In this document: one piece after another, positions 21,536-34,406 of the stretch | Position numbering within the stretch: the stretch's first letter is position 1 | Layout: every line of letters begins with the position of its first letter | Source of the DNA: Crossaster papposus | Taxonomy: Eukaryota; Echinodermata; Asteroidea; Velatida; Solasteridae | Assembly: GCA_037893245.1 (NCBI GenBank) | Contig: JBAIAA010000099.1 | Coordinates: 620,001-684,000 of the forward strand | Length of the DNA stretch: 64,000 nucleotides | Reading direction: 5' to 3' | Notes under the pieces: generated by a model | The model's database searches: none | What the model was told of the DNA's origin: nothing | Seen by the model: only the letters and a program-made list of their open reading frames with translations | Position numbers and translations under genes: made by a program

Positions 21536-22483
21536 CGTTTCCGTGTTGTTTGCATTTTATTTACGTCATGTGTTTGGTTTTAATTGCAATAATTGTTCCT
21601 TGTGCTTTGTTACCACATGATTAAAATTACAGCCTGTACCCTGTATCTAGAAGAATATTAGGTCAAGTTGGAAAAGTTATGATGATAAAGTTTGAAATAA
21701 AAACATCATTTTTCGCTACAGCCTTGTGATCGTTTGCACTGGTCTTTATGTTTTTCTCTTTATTTCTGCTAATGTTCGGACCCTGTCAAATTAAAAACTT
21801 AACAAAAATCTTTCTAAGAAACAAAAGCTTGAAAATATCAGGGGGTCATTATAAAATTAACCAAAACAACTTGTTCTTTTCATGTGGATTTTATCCAGAG
21901 GTCCTTTTCTTTTTCTGTTTTATAAAATAGTGGCGTGGTGGCAGCGTCGGAAACGTTTCCAAGCATTTTTAGCTCAAAATGTCAGGGGGCGGTGGCCAGG
22001 AACTGCTTTAGATTGCATCACAAAGCAACTACAGAATCTAACATTTCCTGAGGCCCTTAAGCGGCCCAGGTAAACACGCCGTAATGGCTTCGCACTGTGC
22101 GCTCACAGTGAACCCCCCCCTTAACAAATTTTGTTTGGCATGCCGCAGTGTTCACCATGCTTCAACAAATCTCGGAAAATCCTAATAAGTTAGATTTAAT
22201 AATTTATTAACAAATTCTGATAAACCATACCAGCAGTTTATTTAAAAATTCTAGGCTATAGGCTCTTCAAACGTTTGTCAAGATATGGAATCATCAACTG
22301 TACGGTTGTAATTTCTGTATTAATTGAAAATATGTTACTCTCCAATCTGGACACAAGAAAGGAGTTTTCATCTCAGGGGTTACTATTGGAAACGAGGTTG
22401 AAAATAGATAAGCCCTGGGGACAAGGTTGGGGTTAAACGTTTTGTTTGTTTTTTAAATGTGCAAATTACGAATCAAATCTTAC

Positions 22484-22747
22484 CGATCACACAAATTATT
22501 ATGAGGTGTACAGATACCGTGCAGTTCCCCTCATTGGTCACAGTGCAGGTTACATTATGGAACCCTAATGGAAAGTCCCCTCCTGTGACAGTCACATCGG
22601 TTGCTCCCGCATCATCAACACAAGTTATTTCGTGACCGCCTGTGTTGGTTGTGTTCACTTCATCCCATGTCACCAAAGCTGTTTCTTGGTCAGACGCAAT
22701 ACAAAAGTACAGCTTGACAACAGTTGGCACGATTGGTTCAGGTATTG
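22484..22747 (-). CDS. HYR domain exon I-5
   Basis: 264 nt, phase 1-1, same residues as I-4. In the transcript it is the first array-I HYR exon, spliced directly after the last exon of the 1.08-kb array (join codon GCA, Ala). Confidence 0.82.
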
Positions 22748-23816
22748 CTGTGAAGCGAAATAAACAATGTCCATTAAACCATATTTACCTTCGAAATATT
22801 CAAAAATGCTCTGTGTAATGAACTATTTCATGATCACCATCAAGTACATGTATACGTTTGAATTTACAGTCTTCCTCGCAAATAATGTCTGTTGACATAG
22901 TATTAAGTGAGCAAGTTAATTTGTCAGGGGTTATTGGCCCATATTGCCAGTTCTAGTTGAAAAAGAACCTGTAGCCTACAAGTGCACTAAGGAAATACAA
23001 GTGTGGTTGGCTGGTTTTAAACAGTATGTTGAATACCGGTTTGAGTCTATGGACGCTGATAATGACCCGAGACAGCCAACTCCCTGCAAAGGAAACTTCA
23101 CCGTGTACTTCATAATTAATTTTACTTTACAATTTCATGATTTTCATTTGGTTTCATTACCAGAAAGAAATATTAATAATAATAATAATAATAATAATTT
23201 TTCCCGGCCAATTTCTTCACAAATAATGTAATTTAATTAACACGCATTAAAATTCACCCCCGAAAATGATTCATTAGGGAGACAATCCCATAGAGACGTG
23301 CACACAAATTTTCTTTCTTTACTGTAACCTAACCCGTTTTTACCTAGAGTTTTTTCAACGAAATTTAATATTTATTTTATTTGGACCCCAATCTGTTGTT
23401 CAAGCGCAAAAATTAACTCCCAAATATCGTTTTTTTAAGTAGCTAGACACTTAGGGAGACACTGAAATGTCTCCCTAAGTGTCACTGTTTCCTTATTTTC
23501 TAAAAACCTACGCTAATTTGTCTCCCTAAGTGCTCATTTGTAAATATATAGGTTTTCCCGGCCAACTTCATCACAAATTAATTCAATTTCATTAACACGC
23601 TTTAAAATTCACGCCCTTCCTTCTAATCCGATCAACTAGGTTTTTTTTTTTAGCTACTATTGCATTCAGTTTCGTGTTTGTGCATACATGATTTCGTTCC
23701 TTTCATTCAGGTTAGTTTTAGTCATTCTAATTCATTGATAGCCATTCAAGACTATATTTTTACCATTCTACAGTTGAATTTCGACTACCTATCTACAATT
23801 GATGAAATCCAATTAA

Positions 23817-24396
23817 AGATGGACTACAACGGAACAATGATAAAGGCTGTGTTGCTGTTTTTGTTCGAGAAATGTATAATGATTACTAATATATCATTAG
23901 TATTCAATAAAACTTGTTCCTTCATGCAAAAAAAAATAAAAATTGATCGGCGTTCTACGACCCAGAAAAACTCAGTTTCAGCAAAAGCCTTTAACTCATG
24001 AATAATTCATACTTTGTGTGTGACGTACTACCCATGACGATTTACTCGGGTCGATCGTGTGCGTGCATTTTCACCGTACAATGCAATGCGGAATAACATG
24101 GCGTCTTTTGTTTACTCTCGGTTGCTCATGGGTAGTACGTCATCACTTTTCGCTGGTTTACAAGTACGCTGGTACTATATCGTGGATTTCATTGTGGTTT
24201 TCAGTGGATCTTTGCCGGGAACCAGTACAGGGCGGGAAATTTCAAAATCGAAGAATCGAGGTCTAATTTTTTCGGTCAAATTGCAACAAAATTATTCAGA
24301 GAAAAACATGACCGTAACAATAAAGTGTTACCTTAACACAACATAAACAAGGTCCGATAATAAATTTAATGTGTGAGTTTTCGTTGTAGTCCATCT
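23817..24396. mobile_element. TTAA-flanked inverted-repeat element, copy 3
   Basis: Same element and site as copy 1, in unit 5, with TTAA at 23813-23816 and 24397-24400. It is nearly identical to copy 1, so it most likely spread by unit duplication rather than by a new insertion. Confidence 0.8.
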
Positions 24397-25746
24397 TTAA
24401 GACTCATCAAAGCGCACATGAATTTGTTGCTACATGTAGTTTTTGTTTTCTTTTTTGTATATAAGAAATGAATTTCAACTTATTTGCGTTCAAAAATAAA
24501 CATGAGTTGTGGCTTGTTTATTCGAGGAAGCTGTATGGCAATATACTGACAATTTAGTTTTTCTTGTTAGATGCGTTTCCGTGTTGTTTGCATTTTATTT
24601 ACGTCATGTGTTTGGTTTTATTTGCAATAATTGTTCCTTGTGCTTTGTTACCCCATGATTAAAATTACAGCATGTACCCTGTATCTAGAAGAATATTAGG
24701 TAAAGTTGGAAAAGTTATGATGATAAAGTTTGAAATAAAAACATCATTTTTCGCTACAGCCTTGTGATCGTTTGCACTGGTCTTTATGTTTTTCTCTTTA
24801 TTTCTGCTAATGTTCGGACCCTGTCAAATTAAAAACTCAACAAAAATCTTTCTAAGAAACAAAAGCTTAACAATATCAGGGGGTCATTATAAAATTAACC
24901 AAAACAACTTGTTCTTTTCATGTGGATTTTATCCAGAGGTCCTTTTCTTGTTCTGTTTTATAAAATAGTGGCGTGGTGGCAGCGTCGGAAACGTTTCCAA
25001 GCATTTTTAGCTCAAAATGTCAGTGGGCGGTGGCCAGGAACTGCTTTAGATTGCATCACAAAGCAACTACAGAATCTAACGTTTCCTGAGGCCCTTAAGC
25101 GGCCCAGGTAAACACGCCGTAATGGCTTCGCGCTGTGCGCTCACAGTGAACCCCCCTTTAACAAATTTCGTTTGGCATGCCGCAGTGTTCACCATGATTC
25201 AACAAATCTCGGAAAATCCTAATAAGTTAGATTTAATAATTTATTAACAAATTCTGATAAACCACACCAGCAGTTTATTTAAAAATTCTACGCTATAGGC
25301 TCTTCAAACGTTTGTCAAGATATGGAATCATCAACTGTACGGTTGTAATTTCTGTAGTAATTATAAATATGTTACTCTCCGATCTGGACACAAGAAAGGA
25401 GTTTTCATCTATGGGGTTACTATTGGAAACAAGGTTGAAAATAAAGTAAGCGCTGGGGACAAGGTTGGGGTTAAACTTTTTGTTTGTTTTTTAAATAATA
25501 GTAATATCAAATGGAATATCGAACGAATTTTGATACATGTCAGGCCTCTAAAATATTGTACAATACCAACTGAATTAACCATCGAGCCCAATAAAAGAAC
25601 AACAGCGAACAGACTTTATAGGACCCAAAGTGGCTGGGCATGTTTCATCGGCCGTTTGAAACTACCCGCAAGTCGTGCTCTTGACCAAGAGGAATAACTG
25701 AAGTGTCCCAAGTATTTATGAATAATGGTTTCAGATATGCTCATAC

Positions 25747-26004
25747 CTAACACATCAAGCGTGAAGTTACTGGAGGCTGTACAATTGGCAGAATTAGTCG
25801 CGGTGCATGTCACTGTATGCAATCCTACTCCAAAGGTTCCACCAGTGGTCGTTACATCGGTTCCATCCCCAGAATCACTACAAGAGATGCTTCCTCCGTC
25901 AGCATTGTCGGCAGTTACAATCGGCCAAGTTACTAAGGCCGTGGATGCATCGGCATCTGGGCACACGGGACTCACCATTGACGGTACGTTTACAACTGGT
26001 ATCG
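25747..26004 (-). CDS. HYR domain exon II-1
   Basis: The 258-nt phase 1-1 exon lies between acceptor TTTTTTACACAG and donor TTAG|GTATGAG. Its 85 full codons hold cysteines at 14, 41, 66 and 74, Trp26 in LVTWP, GGTFGVGLHTVTC (54-66) and closing FTLDVL. This is a standard HYR domain of about 82 residues plus a short linker, IPVVNVPS. N-glycosylation sequons occur at N73 (NCT) and N79 (NFT). HYR domains are extracellular adhesion modules. This is the last copy of the array in transcript order. V50 is GTA here; most units have GTG. Confidence 0.9.
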
Positions 26005-26080
26005 CTGTGTAAAAAAGGACAATTATTCGGTATCAAGTCAGTTTTAGTTTTAAAAACCATAACGCAACTAAACCATAGAA

Positions 26081-26220
26081 TGCCATGGTCCAGTGGTTAC
26101 GGCATTTGCTTTGTGAGTGATAGTGCTTGGGTTCGAACCTTGCCAGGACCATGGTGTTCGTGACCATAGGCAAGACACTTAACTACAATTGCCTCTCTAC
26201 CCAGAAGTATAAATAGGTAC
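26081..26220 (+). repeat. tRNA-derived SINE, one copy in each array-II unit
   Basis: The first copy is given. The others start 77 bp above each exon's upper edge and run about 140 bp, for example 27164, 40156, 53147 and 63971 (the last cut by the window). Box A is tggtccagtgg (26086-26096) and box B is ggttcgaacc (26130-26139), so an internal Pol III promoter is present. The head and its partner ccaggaccatgg can pair as an acceptor-like stem. The tail caagacacttaactacaatt ... tataaataggtac resembles conserved SINE core domains of invertebrates. It is on the plus strand, antisense to the HYR gene, and has been copied with the unit. Confidence 0.75.
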
Positions 26221-26257
26221 ATAATTTTTTAATATGGCGAACTTGCCGCACCATAAT

Positions 26258-26301
26258 GGGCAAACCTGCCCCAACAGCATATGTGTGGGGTAAGTTTGCC
26301 C
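26258..26301. repeat. Imperfect 16-bp hairpin in array-II intron
   Basis: gggcaaacctgcccca pairs with tggggtaagtttgccc at 14 of 16 positions around a loop of 12 bases. It recurs in every unit just after the SINE. Confidence 0.7.
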
Positions 26302-26829
26302 ACTTGTCTTTATGTGTTAATTTTAAGTTTCATTGCTCCGAAAATTAGTTATCTTGGTTTGAGTCAAAGATTCATTTTTCATTGTTATAAAATTAAATAC
26401 GGTTTAACAAATTTAACAAATTTCTAATCCAAAAATACTTCCAAAACTTTGGCAAACTTGGCAAACAGCAAAATGGCGGCTGGCATGTGATCCTGAATGG
26501 ACCAGTGATAATTTGGCTCTCCACTATAAATATGTATGGGGTAAGGTAATATCAAATGCAATATCCATTGACTTTTGATACATGTCAGGTTAAAAAAAAG
26601 AGACTACATTTAGATGTGAACCTGTGTCCTCTAAAATATTGTACAATACCAACTGAATTAACCATCGAGCCCAATAAAAGAACAACAGCGAACAGACTTT
26701 ATAGGACCCAAAGTGGCTGGGCATGTTTCATCGGCCGTTTGAAACTACCCGCAAGTCGTGCTCTTGACCAAGAGGAATAACTGAAGTGTCTCAAGTATTT
26801 ATGAATAATGGTTTCAGATATGCTCATAC

Positions 26830-27087
26830 CTAACACATCAAGCGTGAAGTTACTGGAGGCTGTACAATTGGCAGAATTAGTCGCGGTGCATGTCACTGTA
26901 TGCAATCCTACTCCAAAGGTTCCACCAGTGGTCGTCACATCGGTTCCATCCCCAGAATCACTACAAGAGATGCTTCCTCCGTCAGCATTGTCGGCAGTTA
27001 CAATCGGCCAAGTTACTAAGGCCGTGGATGCATCGGCATCTGGGCACACGGGACTCACCATTGACGGTACGTTTACAACTGGTATCG
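26830..27087 (-). CDS. HYR domain exon II-2
   Basis: Consensus protein. Its left flank shares the tgtctcaag variant with unit 3. Confidence 0.88.
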
Positions 27088-27912
27088 CTGTGTAAAAAAG
27101 GACAATTATTCGGTATCAATTCAGTTTTAGTTTTAAAAACCATAACGCAACTAAACCATAGAATGCCATGGTCCAGTGGTTACGGCATTTGCCTCGTGAG
27201 TGATAGTGCTTGGGTTCGAACCCTGCCAGGACCATGGTGTTCGTGACCATAGGCAAGACACTTAACTACAATTGCCTCTCTACCCAGAAGTATAAATAGG
27301 TACATAATATTTGAATATGGCGAACTTGCCGCACCATAATGGGCAAACCTGCCCCAACAGCATATGTGTGGGGTAAGTTTGCCCACTTGTCTTTATGTGT
27401 TAATTTTAAGTTTCATTGCTCCGAAAATTAGTTATCTTGGTTTGAGTCAAAGATTCATTTTTCATTGTTATAAAATTAAATACGGTTTAACAAATTTAAC
27501 AAATTTCTAATCCAAAAATACTTCCAAAACTTTGGCAAACTTGGCAAACAGCAAAATGGCGGCTGGCATGTGATCCTGAATGGACCAGTGATAATTTGGC
27601 TCTCCACTATAAATATGTATGGGGTAAGGTAATATCAAATGCAATATCCATTGACTTTTGATACATGTCAGGTTAAAAAAAAGAGACTACATTTAGATGT
27701 GAACCTGTGTCCTCTAAAATATTGTACAATACCAACTGAATTAACCATCGAGCCCAATAAAAGAACAACAGCGAACAGACTTTATAGGACCCAAAGTGGC
27801 TGGGCATGTTTCATCGGCCGTTTGAAACTACCCGCAAGTCGTGCTCTTGACCAAGAGGAATAACTGAAGTGTCTCAAGTATTTATGAATAATGGTTTCAG
27901 ATATGCTCATAC

Positions 27913-28170
27913 CTAACACATCAAGCGTGAAGTTACTGGAGGCTGTACAATTGGCAGAATTAGTCGCGGTGCATGTCACTGTATGCAATCCTACTCCAAA
28001 GGTTCCACCAGTGGTCGTCACATCGGTTCCATCCCCAGAATCACTACAAGAGATGCTTCCTCCGTCAGCATTGTCGGCAGTTACAATCGGCCAAGTTACT
28101 AAGGCCGTGGATGCATCGGCATCTGGGCACACGGGACTCACCATTGACGGTACGTTTACAACTGGTATCG
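27913..28170 (-). CDS. HYR domain exon II-3
   Basis: Consensus protein; a near copy of unit 2 including the left flank, so a recent duplicate. Confidence 0.88.
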
Positions 28171-28994
28171 CTGTGTAAAAAAGGACAATTATTCGGTATC
28201 AATTCAGTTTTAGTTTTAAAAACCATAACGCAACTAAACCATAGAATGCCATGGTCCAGTGGTTACGGCATTTGCCTCGTGAGTGATAGTGCTTGGGTTC
28301 GAACCCTGCCAGGACCATGGTGTTCGTGACCATAGGCAAGACACTTAACTACAATTGCCTCTCTACTCAGAAGTATAAATAGGTACATAATATTTGAATA
28401 TGGCGAACTTGCCGCACCATAATGGGCAAACCTGCCCCAACAGCATAGGTTTGGGGTAAGTTTGCCCACTTGTCTTTATGTGTTAATTTTAAGTTCCATT
28501 GCCCCGAAATTAGTTATCTTGGTTTGAGTCAAAGATTCAATTTTCATTGTTATAAAATTACATACGGTTTAACAAATTTAACAAAATTCTAATCCAAAAA
28601 TACTTCCAAAACTTTGGCAAACTTGGCAAACAGCAAAATGGCGGCTGGCATGTGATCCTGAATGGACCAGTGATAATTTGGCTCTCCACTATAAATATGT
28701 AAGGGGTAAGGTAATATCAAATGCAATATCCATTGACTTTTGATACATGTCAGGTTAAAAAAAAGAGACTACATTTAGATGTGAACCTGTGTCCTCTAAA
28801 ATATTGTACAATACCAACTGAATTAACCATCGAGCCCAATAAAAGAACAACAGCGAACAGACTTTATAGGACCCAAAGTGGCTGGGCATGTTTCATCGGC
28901 CGTTTGAAACTACCCGCAAGTCGTGCTCTTGACCAAGAGGAATAACTGAAGTGTCCCAAGTATTTATGAATAATGGTTTCAGATATGCTCATAC

Positions 28995-29252
28995 CTAACA
29001 CATCAAGCGTGAAGTTACTGGAGGCTGTACAATTGGCAGAATTAGTCGCGGTGCATGTCACTGTATGCAATCCTACTCCAAAGGTTCCACCAGTGGTCGT
29101 TACATCGGTTCCATCCCCAGAATCACTACAAGAGATGCTTCCTCCGTCAGCATTGTCGGCAGTTACAATCGGCCAAGTTACTAAGGCCGTGGATGCATCG
29201 GCATCTGGGCACACGGGACTCACCATTGACGGTACGTTTACAACTGGTATCG
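28995..29252 (-). CDS. HYR domain exon II-4
   Basis: Consensus protein, with the V50 GTA codon as in unit 1. Confidence 0.88.
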
Positions 29253-30076
29253 CTGTGTAAAAAAGGACAATTATTCGGTATCAAGTCAGTTTTAGTTTAA
29301 AAAACCATAACGCAACTAAACCATAGAATGCCATGGTCCAGTGGTTACGGCATTTGCCTCATGAGTGATAGTGCTTGGGTTCGAACCCTGCCAGGACCAT
29401 GGTGTTCGTGACCATAGGCCAGACACTTAACTACAATTGCCTCTCTACCCAGAAGTATAAATAGGTACATAATTTTTGAATATGGCGAATTTGCCGCAAC
29501 ATAATGGGCAAACCTGCCCCAACAGCATAGGTTTGGGGTAAGTTTGCCCACTTGTCTTTATGTGTTAATTTTAAGTTCCATTGCCCCGAAATTAGTTATC
29601 TTGGTTTGAGTCAAAGATTCAATTTTCATTGTTATAAAATTAAATACGGTTTAACAAATTTAACAAATTTCTAATCCAAAAATACTTCCAAAACTTTGGC
29701 AAACTTGGCAAACAGCAAAATGGCGGCTGGCATGTGATCCTGAATGGACCAGTGATAATTTGGCTCTCCACTATATATATGTATGGGGTAAGGTAATATC
29801 AAATGCAATATCCATTGACTTTTGATACATGTCAGGTTAAAAAAAAGAGACTACATTTAGATGTGAACCTGTGTCCTCTAAAATATTGTACAATACCAAC
29901 TGAATTAACCATCGAGCCCAATAAAAGAACAACAGCGAACAGACTTTATAGGACCCAAAGTGGCTGGGCATGTTTCATCGGCCGTTTGAAACTACCCACA
30001 AGTCGTGCTCTTGACCAAGAGGAATAACTGAAGTGTCCCAAGTATTTATGAATATTTGTTTCAGATATGCTCATAC

Positions 30077-30334
30077 CTAACACATCAAGCGTGAAGTTAC
30101 TGGAGGCTGTACAATTGGCAGAATTAGTCGCGGTGCATGTCACTGTATGCAATCCTACTCCAAAGGTTCCACCAGTGGTCGTCACATCGGTTCCATCCCC
30201 AGAATCACTACAAGAGATGCTTCCTCCGTCAGCATTGTCGGCAGTTACAATCGGCCAAGTTACTAAGGCCGTGGATGCATCGGCATCTGGGCACACGGGA
30301 CTCACCATTGACGGTACGTTTACAACTGGTATCG
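30077..30334 (-). CDS. HYR domain exon II-5
   Basis: Consensus protein in a class N unit (tgaatatttgtttcag next to the donor). Confidence 0.88.
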
Positions 30335-31158
30335 CTGTGTAAAAAAGGACAATTATTCGGTATCAAGTCAGTTTTAGTTTCAAAAACCATAACGCAACTA
30401 AACCATAGAATGCCATGGTCCAGTGGTTACGGCATTTGCCTCGTGAGTGATAGTGCTTGGGTTCAAACCCTGCCAGGACCATGGTGTTCATGACCATAGG
30501 CAAGACACTTAACTACAATTGCCTCTCTACCCAGAAGTATAAATAGGTACATAATTTTTGAATATGGCGAACTTGCCGCACCATAATGGGCAAACCTGCC
30601 CCAACAGCATATGTGTGGGGTAAGTTTGCCCACTTGTCTTTATGTGTTAATTTTAAGTTTCATTGCTCCGAAATTAGTTATCTTTGTTTGAGTCAAAGAT
30701 TCATTTTTCATTGTTATAAAATTAAATACGGTTTAACAAATTTAACAAATTTCTAATCCAAAAATACTTCCAAAACTTTGGCAAACTTGGCAAACAGCAA
30801 AATGGCGGCTGGCATGTGATCCTGAATGGACCAGTGATAATTTGGCTCTCCACTATATATATGTATGGGGTAAGGTAATATCAAATGCAATATCCATTGA
30901 CTTTTGATACATGTCAGGTTAAAAAAAAGAGACTACATTTAGATGTGAACCTGTGTCCTCTAAAATATTGTACAATACCAACTGAATTAACCATCGAGCC
31001 CAATAAAAGAACAACAGCGAACAGACTTTATAGGACCCAAAGTGGCTGGGCATGTTTCATCGGCCGTTTGAAACTACCCACAAGTCGTGCTCTTGACCAA
31101 GAGGAATAACTGAAGTGTCCCAAGTATTTATGAATATTTGTTTCAGATATGCTCATAC

Positions 31159-31416
31159 CTAACACATCAAGCGTGAAGTTACTGGAGGCTGTACAATTGG
31201 CAGAATTAGTCGCGGTGCATGTCACTGTATGCAATCCTACTCCAAAGGTTCCACCAGTGGTCGTCACATCGGTTCCATCCCCAGAATCACTACAAGAGAT
31301 GCTTCCTCCGTCAGCATTGTCGGCAGTTACAATCGGCCAAGTTACTAAGGCCGTGGATGCATCGGCATCTGGGCACACGGGACTCACCATTGACGGTACG
31401 TTTACAACTGGTATCG
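31159..31416 (-). CDS. HYR domain exon II-6
   Basis: Consensus protein; class N, almost identical to unit 5. Confidence 0.88.
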
Positions 31417-32240
31417 CTGTGTAAAAAAGGACAATTATTCGGTATCAAGTCAGTTTTAGTTTCAAAAACCATAACTCAACTAAACCATAGAATGCCATGG
31501 TCCAGTGGTTACGGCATTTGCCTCGTGAGTGATAGTGCTTGGGTTCGAACCCTGCCAGGACCATGGTGTTCGTGACCATAGGCAAGACGCTTAACTACAA
31601 TTGCCTCTCTACCCAGAAGTATAAATAGGTACATAATTTTTGAATATGGCGAACTTGCCGCACCATAATGGGCAAACCTGCCCCAACAGCATAGGTTTGG
31701 GGTAAGTTTGCCCACTTGTCTTTATGTGTTAATTTTAAGTTTCATTGCTCCGAAATTAGTTATCTTTGTTTGAGTCAAAGATTCATTTTTCATTGTTATA
31801 AAATTAAATACGGTTTAACAAATTTAACAAATTTCTAATCCAAAAATACTTCCAAAACTTTGGCAAACTTGGCAAACAGCAAAATGGCGGCTGGCATGTG
31901 ATCCTGAATGGACCAGTGATAAATTGGCTCTCCACTATAAATATGTATGGGGTAAGGTAATATCAATTGCAATATCCATTGACTTTTGATACATGTCAGG
32001 TTAAAAAAAAGAGACTACATTTAGATGTGAACCTGTGTCCTCTAAAATATTGTACAATACCAACTGAATTAATCATCGAGCCCAATAAAAAAACAACAGC
32101 GAACAGACTTTATAGGACCCAAAGTGGCTGGGCATGTTTCATCGGCCATTTGAAACTACCCGCAAGTCGTGCTCTTGACCAAGAGGAATAACTGAAGTGT
32201 CCCAAGTATTTATGAATAATGGTTTCAGATATGCTCATAC

Positions 32241-32498
32241 CTAACACATCAAGCGTGAAGTTACTGGAGGCTGTACAATTGGCAGAATTAGTCGCGGTGC
32301 ATGTCACTGTATGCAATCCTACTCCAAAGGTTCCACCAGTGGTCGTCACATCGGTTCCATCCCCAGAATCACTACAAGAGATGCTTCCTCCGTCAGCATT
32401 GTCGGCAGTTACAATCGGCCAAGTTACTAAGGCCGTGGATGCATCGGCATCTGGGCACACGGGACTCACCATTGACGGTACGTTTACAACTGGTATCG
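32241..32498 (-). CDS. HYR domain exon II-7
   Basis: Consensus protein. Its left flank carries the ggccatttg variant, shared with units 8, 14 and 15. Confidence 0.88.
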
Positions 32499-33324
32499 CT
32501 GTGTAAAAAAGGACAATTATTCGGTATCAAGTCAGTTTTAGTTTCAAAAACCATAACGCAACTAAACCATAGAATGCCATGGTCCAGTGGTTACGGCAAT
32601 TTGCTTTGTGAGTGATAGTGCTTGGGTTCGAACCTTGCCAGGACCATGGTGTTCGTGACCATAGGCAAGACACTTAACTACAATTGCCTCTCTACCCAGA
32701 AGTATAAATAGATACATAATTTTTGAATATGGCGAACTTGCCGCACCATAATGGGCAAACCTGCCCCAACAGCATAGGTGTGGGGTAAGTTTGCCCACTT
32801 GTCTTTATGTATTAATTTTAAGTTTCATTGCTCCGAAAATTAGTTATCTTTGTTCGAGTCAAAGATTCATTTTTCATTGTTATAAAATTAAATACGGTTT
32901 AACAAATTGAACGAATTTCTAATCCAAAAATACTTCCAAAACTTTGGCAAACTTGGCAAACAGCAAAATGGCGGCTGGCATGTGATCCTGAATGGACCAG
33001 TGATAATTTGGCTCTCCACTATAAATATGTATGGGGTAAGGTAATATCAAATGCAATATCCATTGACTTTTGATACATGTCAGGTTAAAAAAAAGAGACT
33101 ACATTTAGATGTGAACCTGTGTCCTCTAAAATATTGTACAATACCAACTGAATTAACCATCGAGCCCAATAAAAAAAAAACAGCGAACAGACTTTATAGG
33201 ACCCAAAGTGGCTGGGCATGTTTCATCGGCCATTTGAAACTACCCGCAAGTCGTGCTCTTGACCAAGAGGAATAACTGAAGTGTCCCAAGTATTTATAAA
33301 TAATGGTTTCAGATATGGTCATAC

Positions 33325-33582
33325 CTAACACATCAAGCGTGAAGTTACTGGAGGCTGTACAATTGGCAGAATTAGTCGCGGTGCATGTCACTGTATGCAA
33401 TCCTACTCCAAAGGTTCCACCAGTGGTCGTCACATCGGTTCCATCCCCAGAATCACTACAAGAGATGCTTCCTCCGTCAGCATTGTCGGCAGTTACAATC
33501 GGCCAAGTTACTAAGGCCGTGGATGCATCGGCATCTGGGCACACGGGACTCACCATCGACGGTACGTTTACAACTGGTATCG
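33325..33582 (-). CDS. HYR domain exon II-8
   Basis: Consensus protein. S8 is TCG (TCA elsewhere, except unit 16). The donor reads TTAG|GTATGACC, one base off the usual form but still a good site. Confidence 0.88.
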
Positions 33583-34406
33583 CTGTGTAAAAAAGGACTA
33601 TTATTCGGTATCAAGTCAGTTTTAGTTTCAAAAACCATAACGCAACTAAACTATAGAATGCCATGGTCCAGTGGTTACGGCATTTGCCTCATGAGTGATA
33701 GTGCTTGGGTTCGAACCCTGCCAGGACCATGGTGTTCGTGACCATAGGCCAGACACTTAACTACAATTGCCTCTCTACCCAGAAGTATAAATAGGTACAT
33801 AATTTTTGAATATGGCGAATTTGCCGCAACATAATGGGCAAACCTGCCCCAACAGCATAGGTTTGGGGTAAGTTTGCCCACTTGTCTTTATGTGTTAATT
33901 TTAAGTTCCATTGCCCCGAAATTAGTTATCTTGGTTTGAGTCAAAGATTCAATTTTCATTGTTATAAAATTAAATACGGTTTAACAAATTTAACAAAATT
34001 CTAATCCAAAAATACTTCCAAAACTTTGGCAAACTTGGCAAACAGCAAAATGGCGGCTGGCATGTGATCCTGAATGGACCAGTGATAATTTGGCTCTCCA
34101 CTATATATATGTATGGGGTAAGGTAATATCAAATGCAATATCCATTGACTTTTGATACATGTCAGGTTAAAAAAAAGAGACTACATTTAGATGTGAACCT
34201 GTGTCCTCTAAAATATTGTACAATACCAACTGAATTAACCATCGAGCCCAATAAAAGAACAACAGCGAACAGACTTTATAGGACCCAAAGTGGCTGGGCA
34301 TGTTTCATCGGCCGTTTGAAACTACCCACAAGTCGTGCTCTTGACCAAGAGGAATAACTGAAGTGTCCCAAGTATTTATGAATATTTGTTTCAGATATGC
34401 TCATAC

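Larger units (their letters stand above)
10013..25496. repeat. Tandem array I: about 2.46-kb units, each with one HYR exon
   Basis: Five units and part of a sixth begin near 10013, 12471, 14930, 17970, 21954 and 24992 (start motif gtttccaagcatttttagct). Units 1 and 2 are about 2,458 bp. Units 3 and 5 are about 3,040 bp because each holds a 580-bp TTAA element. Unit 4 is about 3,985 bp because it holds both that element and a partial internal duplication. Each full unit also has an (AAT)n microsatellite, a 16-bp hairpin and long AT-rich introns. Unit 1 is the most diverged. The array stops abruptly near 25,497, where the 1.08-kb array begins. Confidence 0.9.

Noticed and set aside
26084-26155. 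Functional tRNA genes in each unit
   Set aside because: Box A and B are present, but I cannot fold a full cloverleaf with an anticodon arm; the tail is SINE-like.
26556-26780. Repeated 74-codon plus-strand ORF (MQYPLTFDTC...) in the intron of each unit
   Set aside because: No known motif; it varies by frameshift and length between units, as expected for intron sequence.
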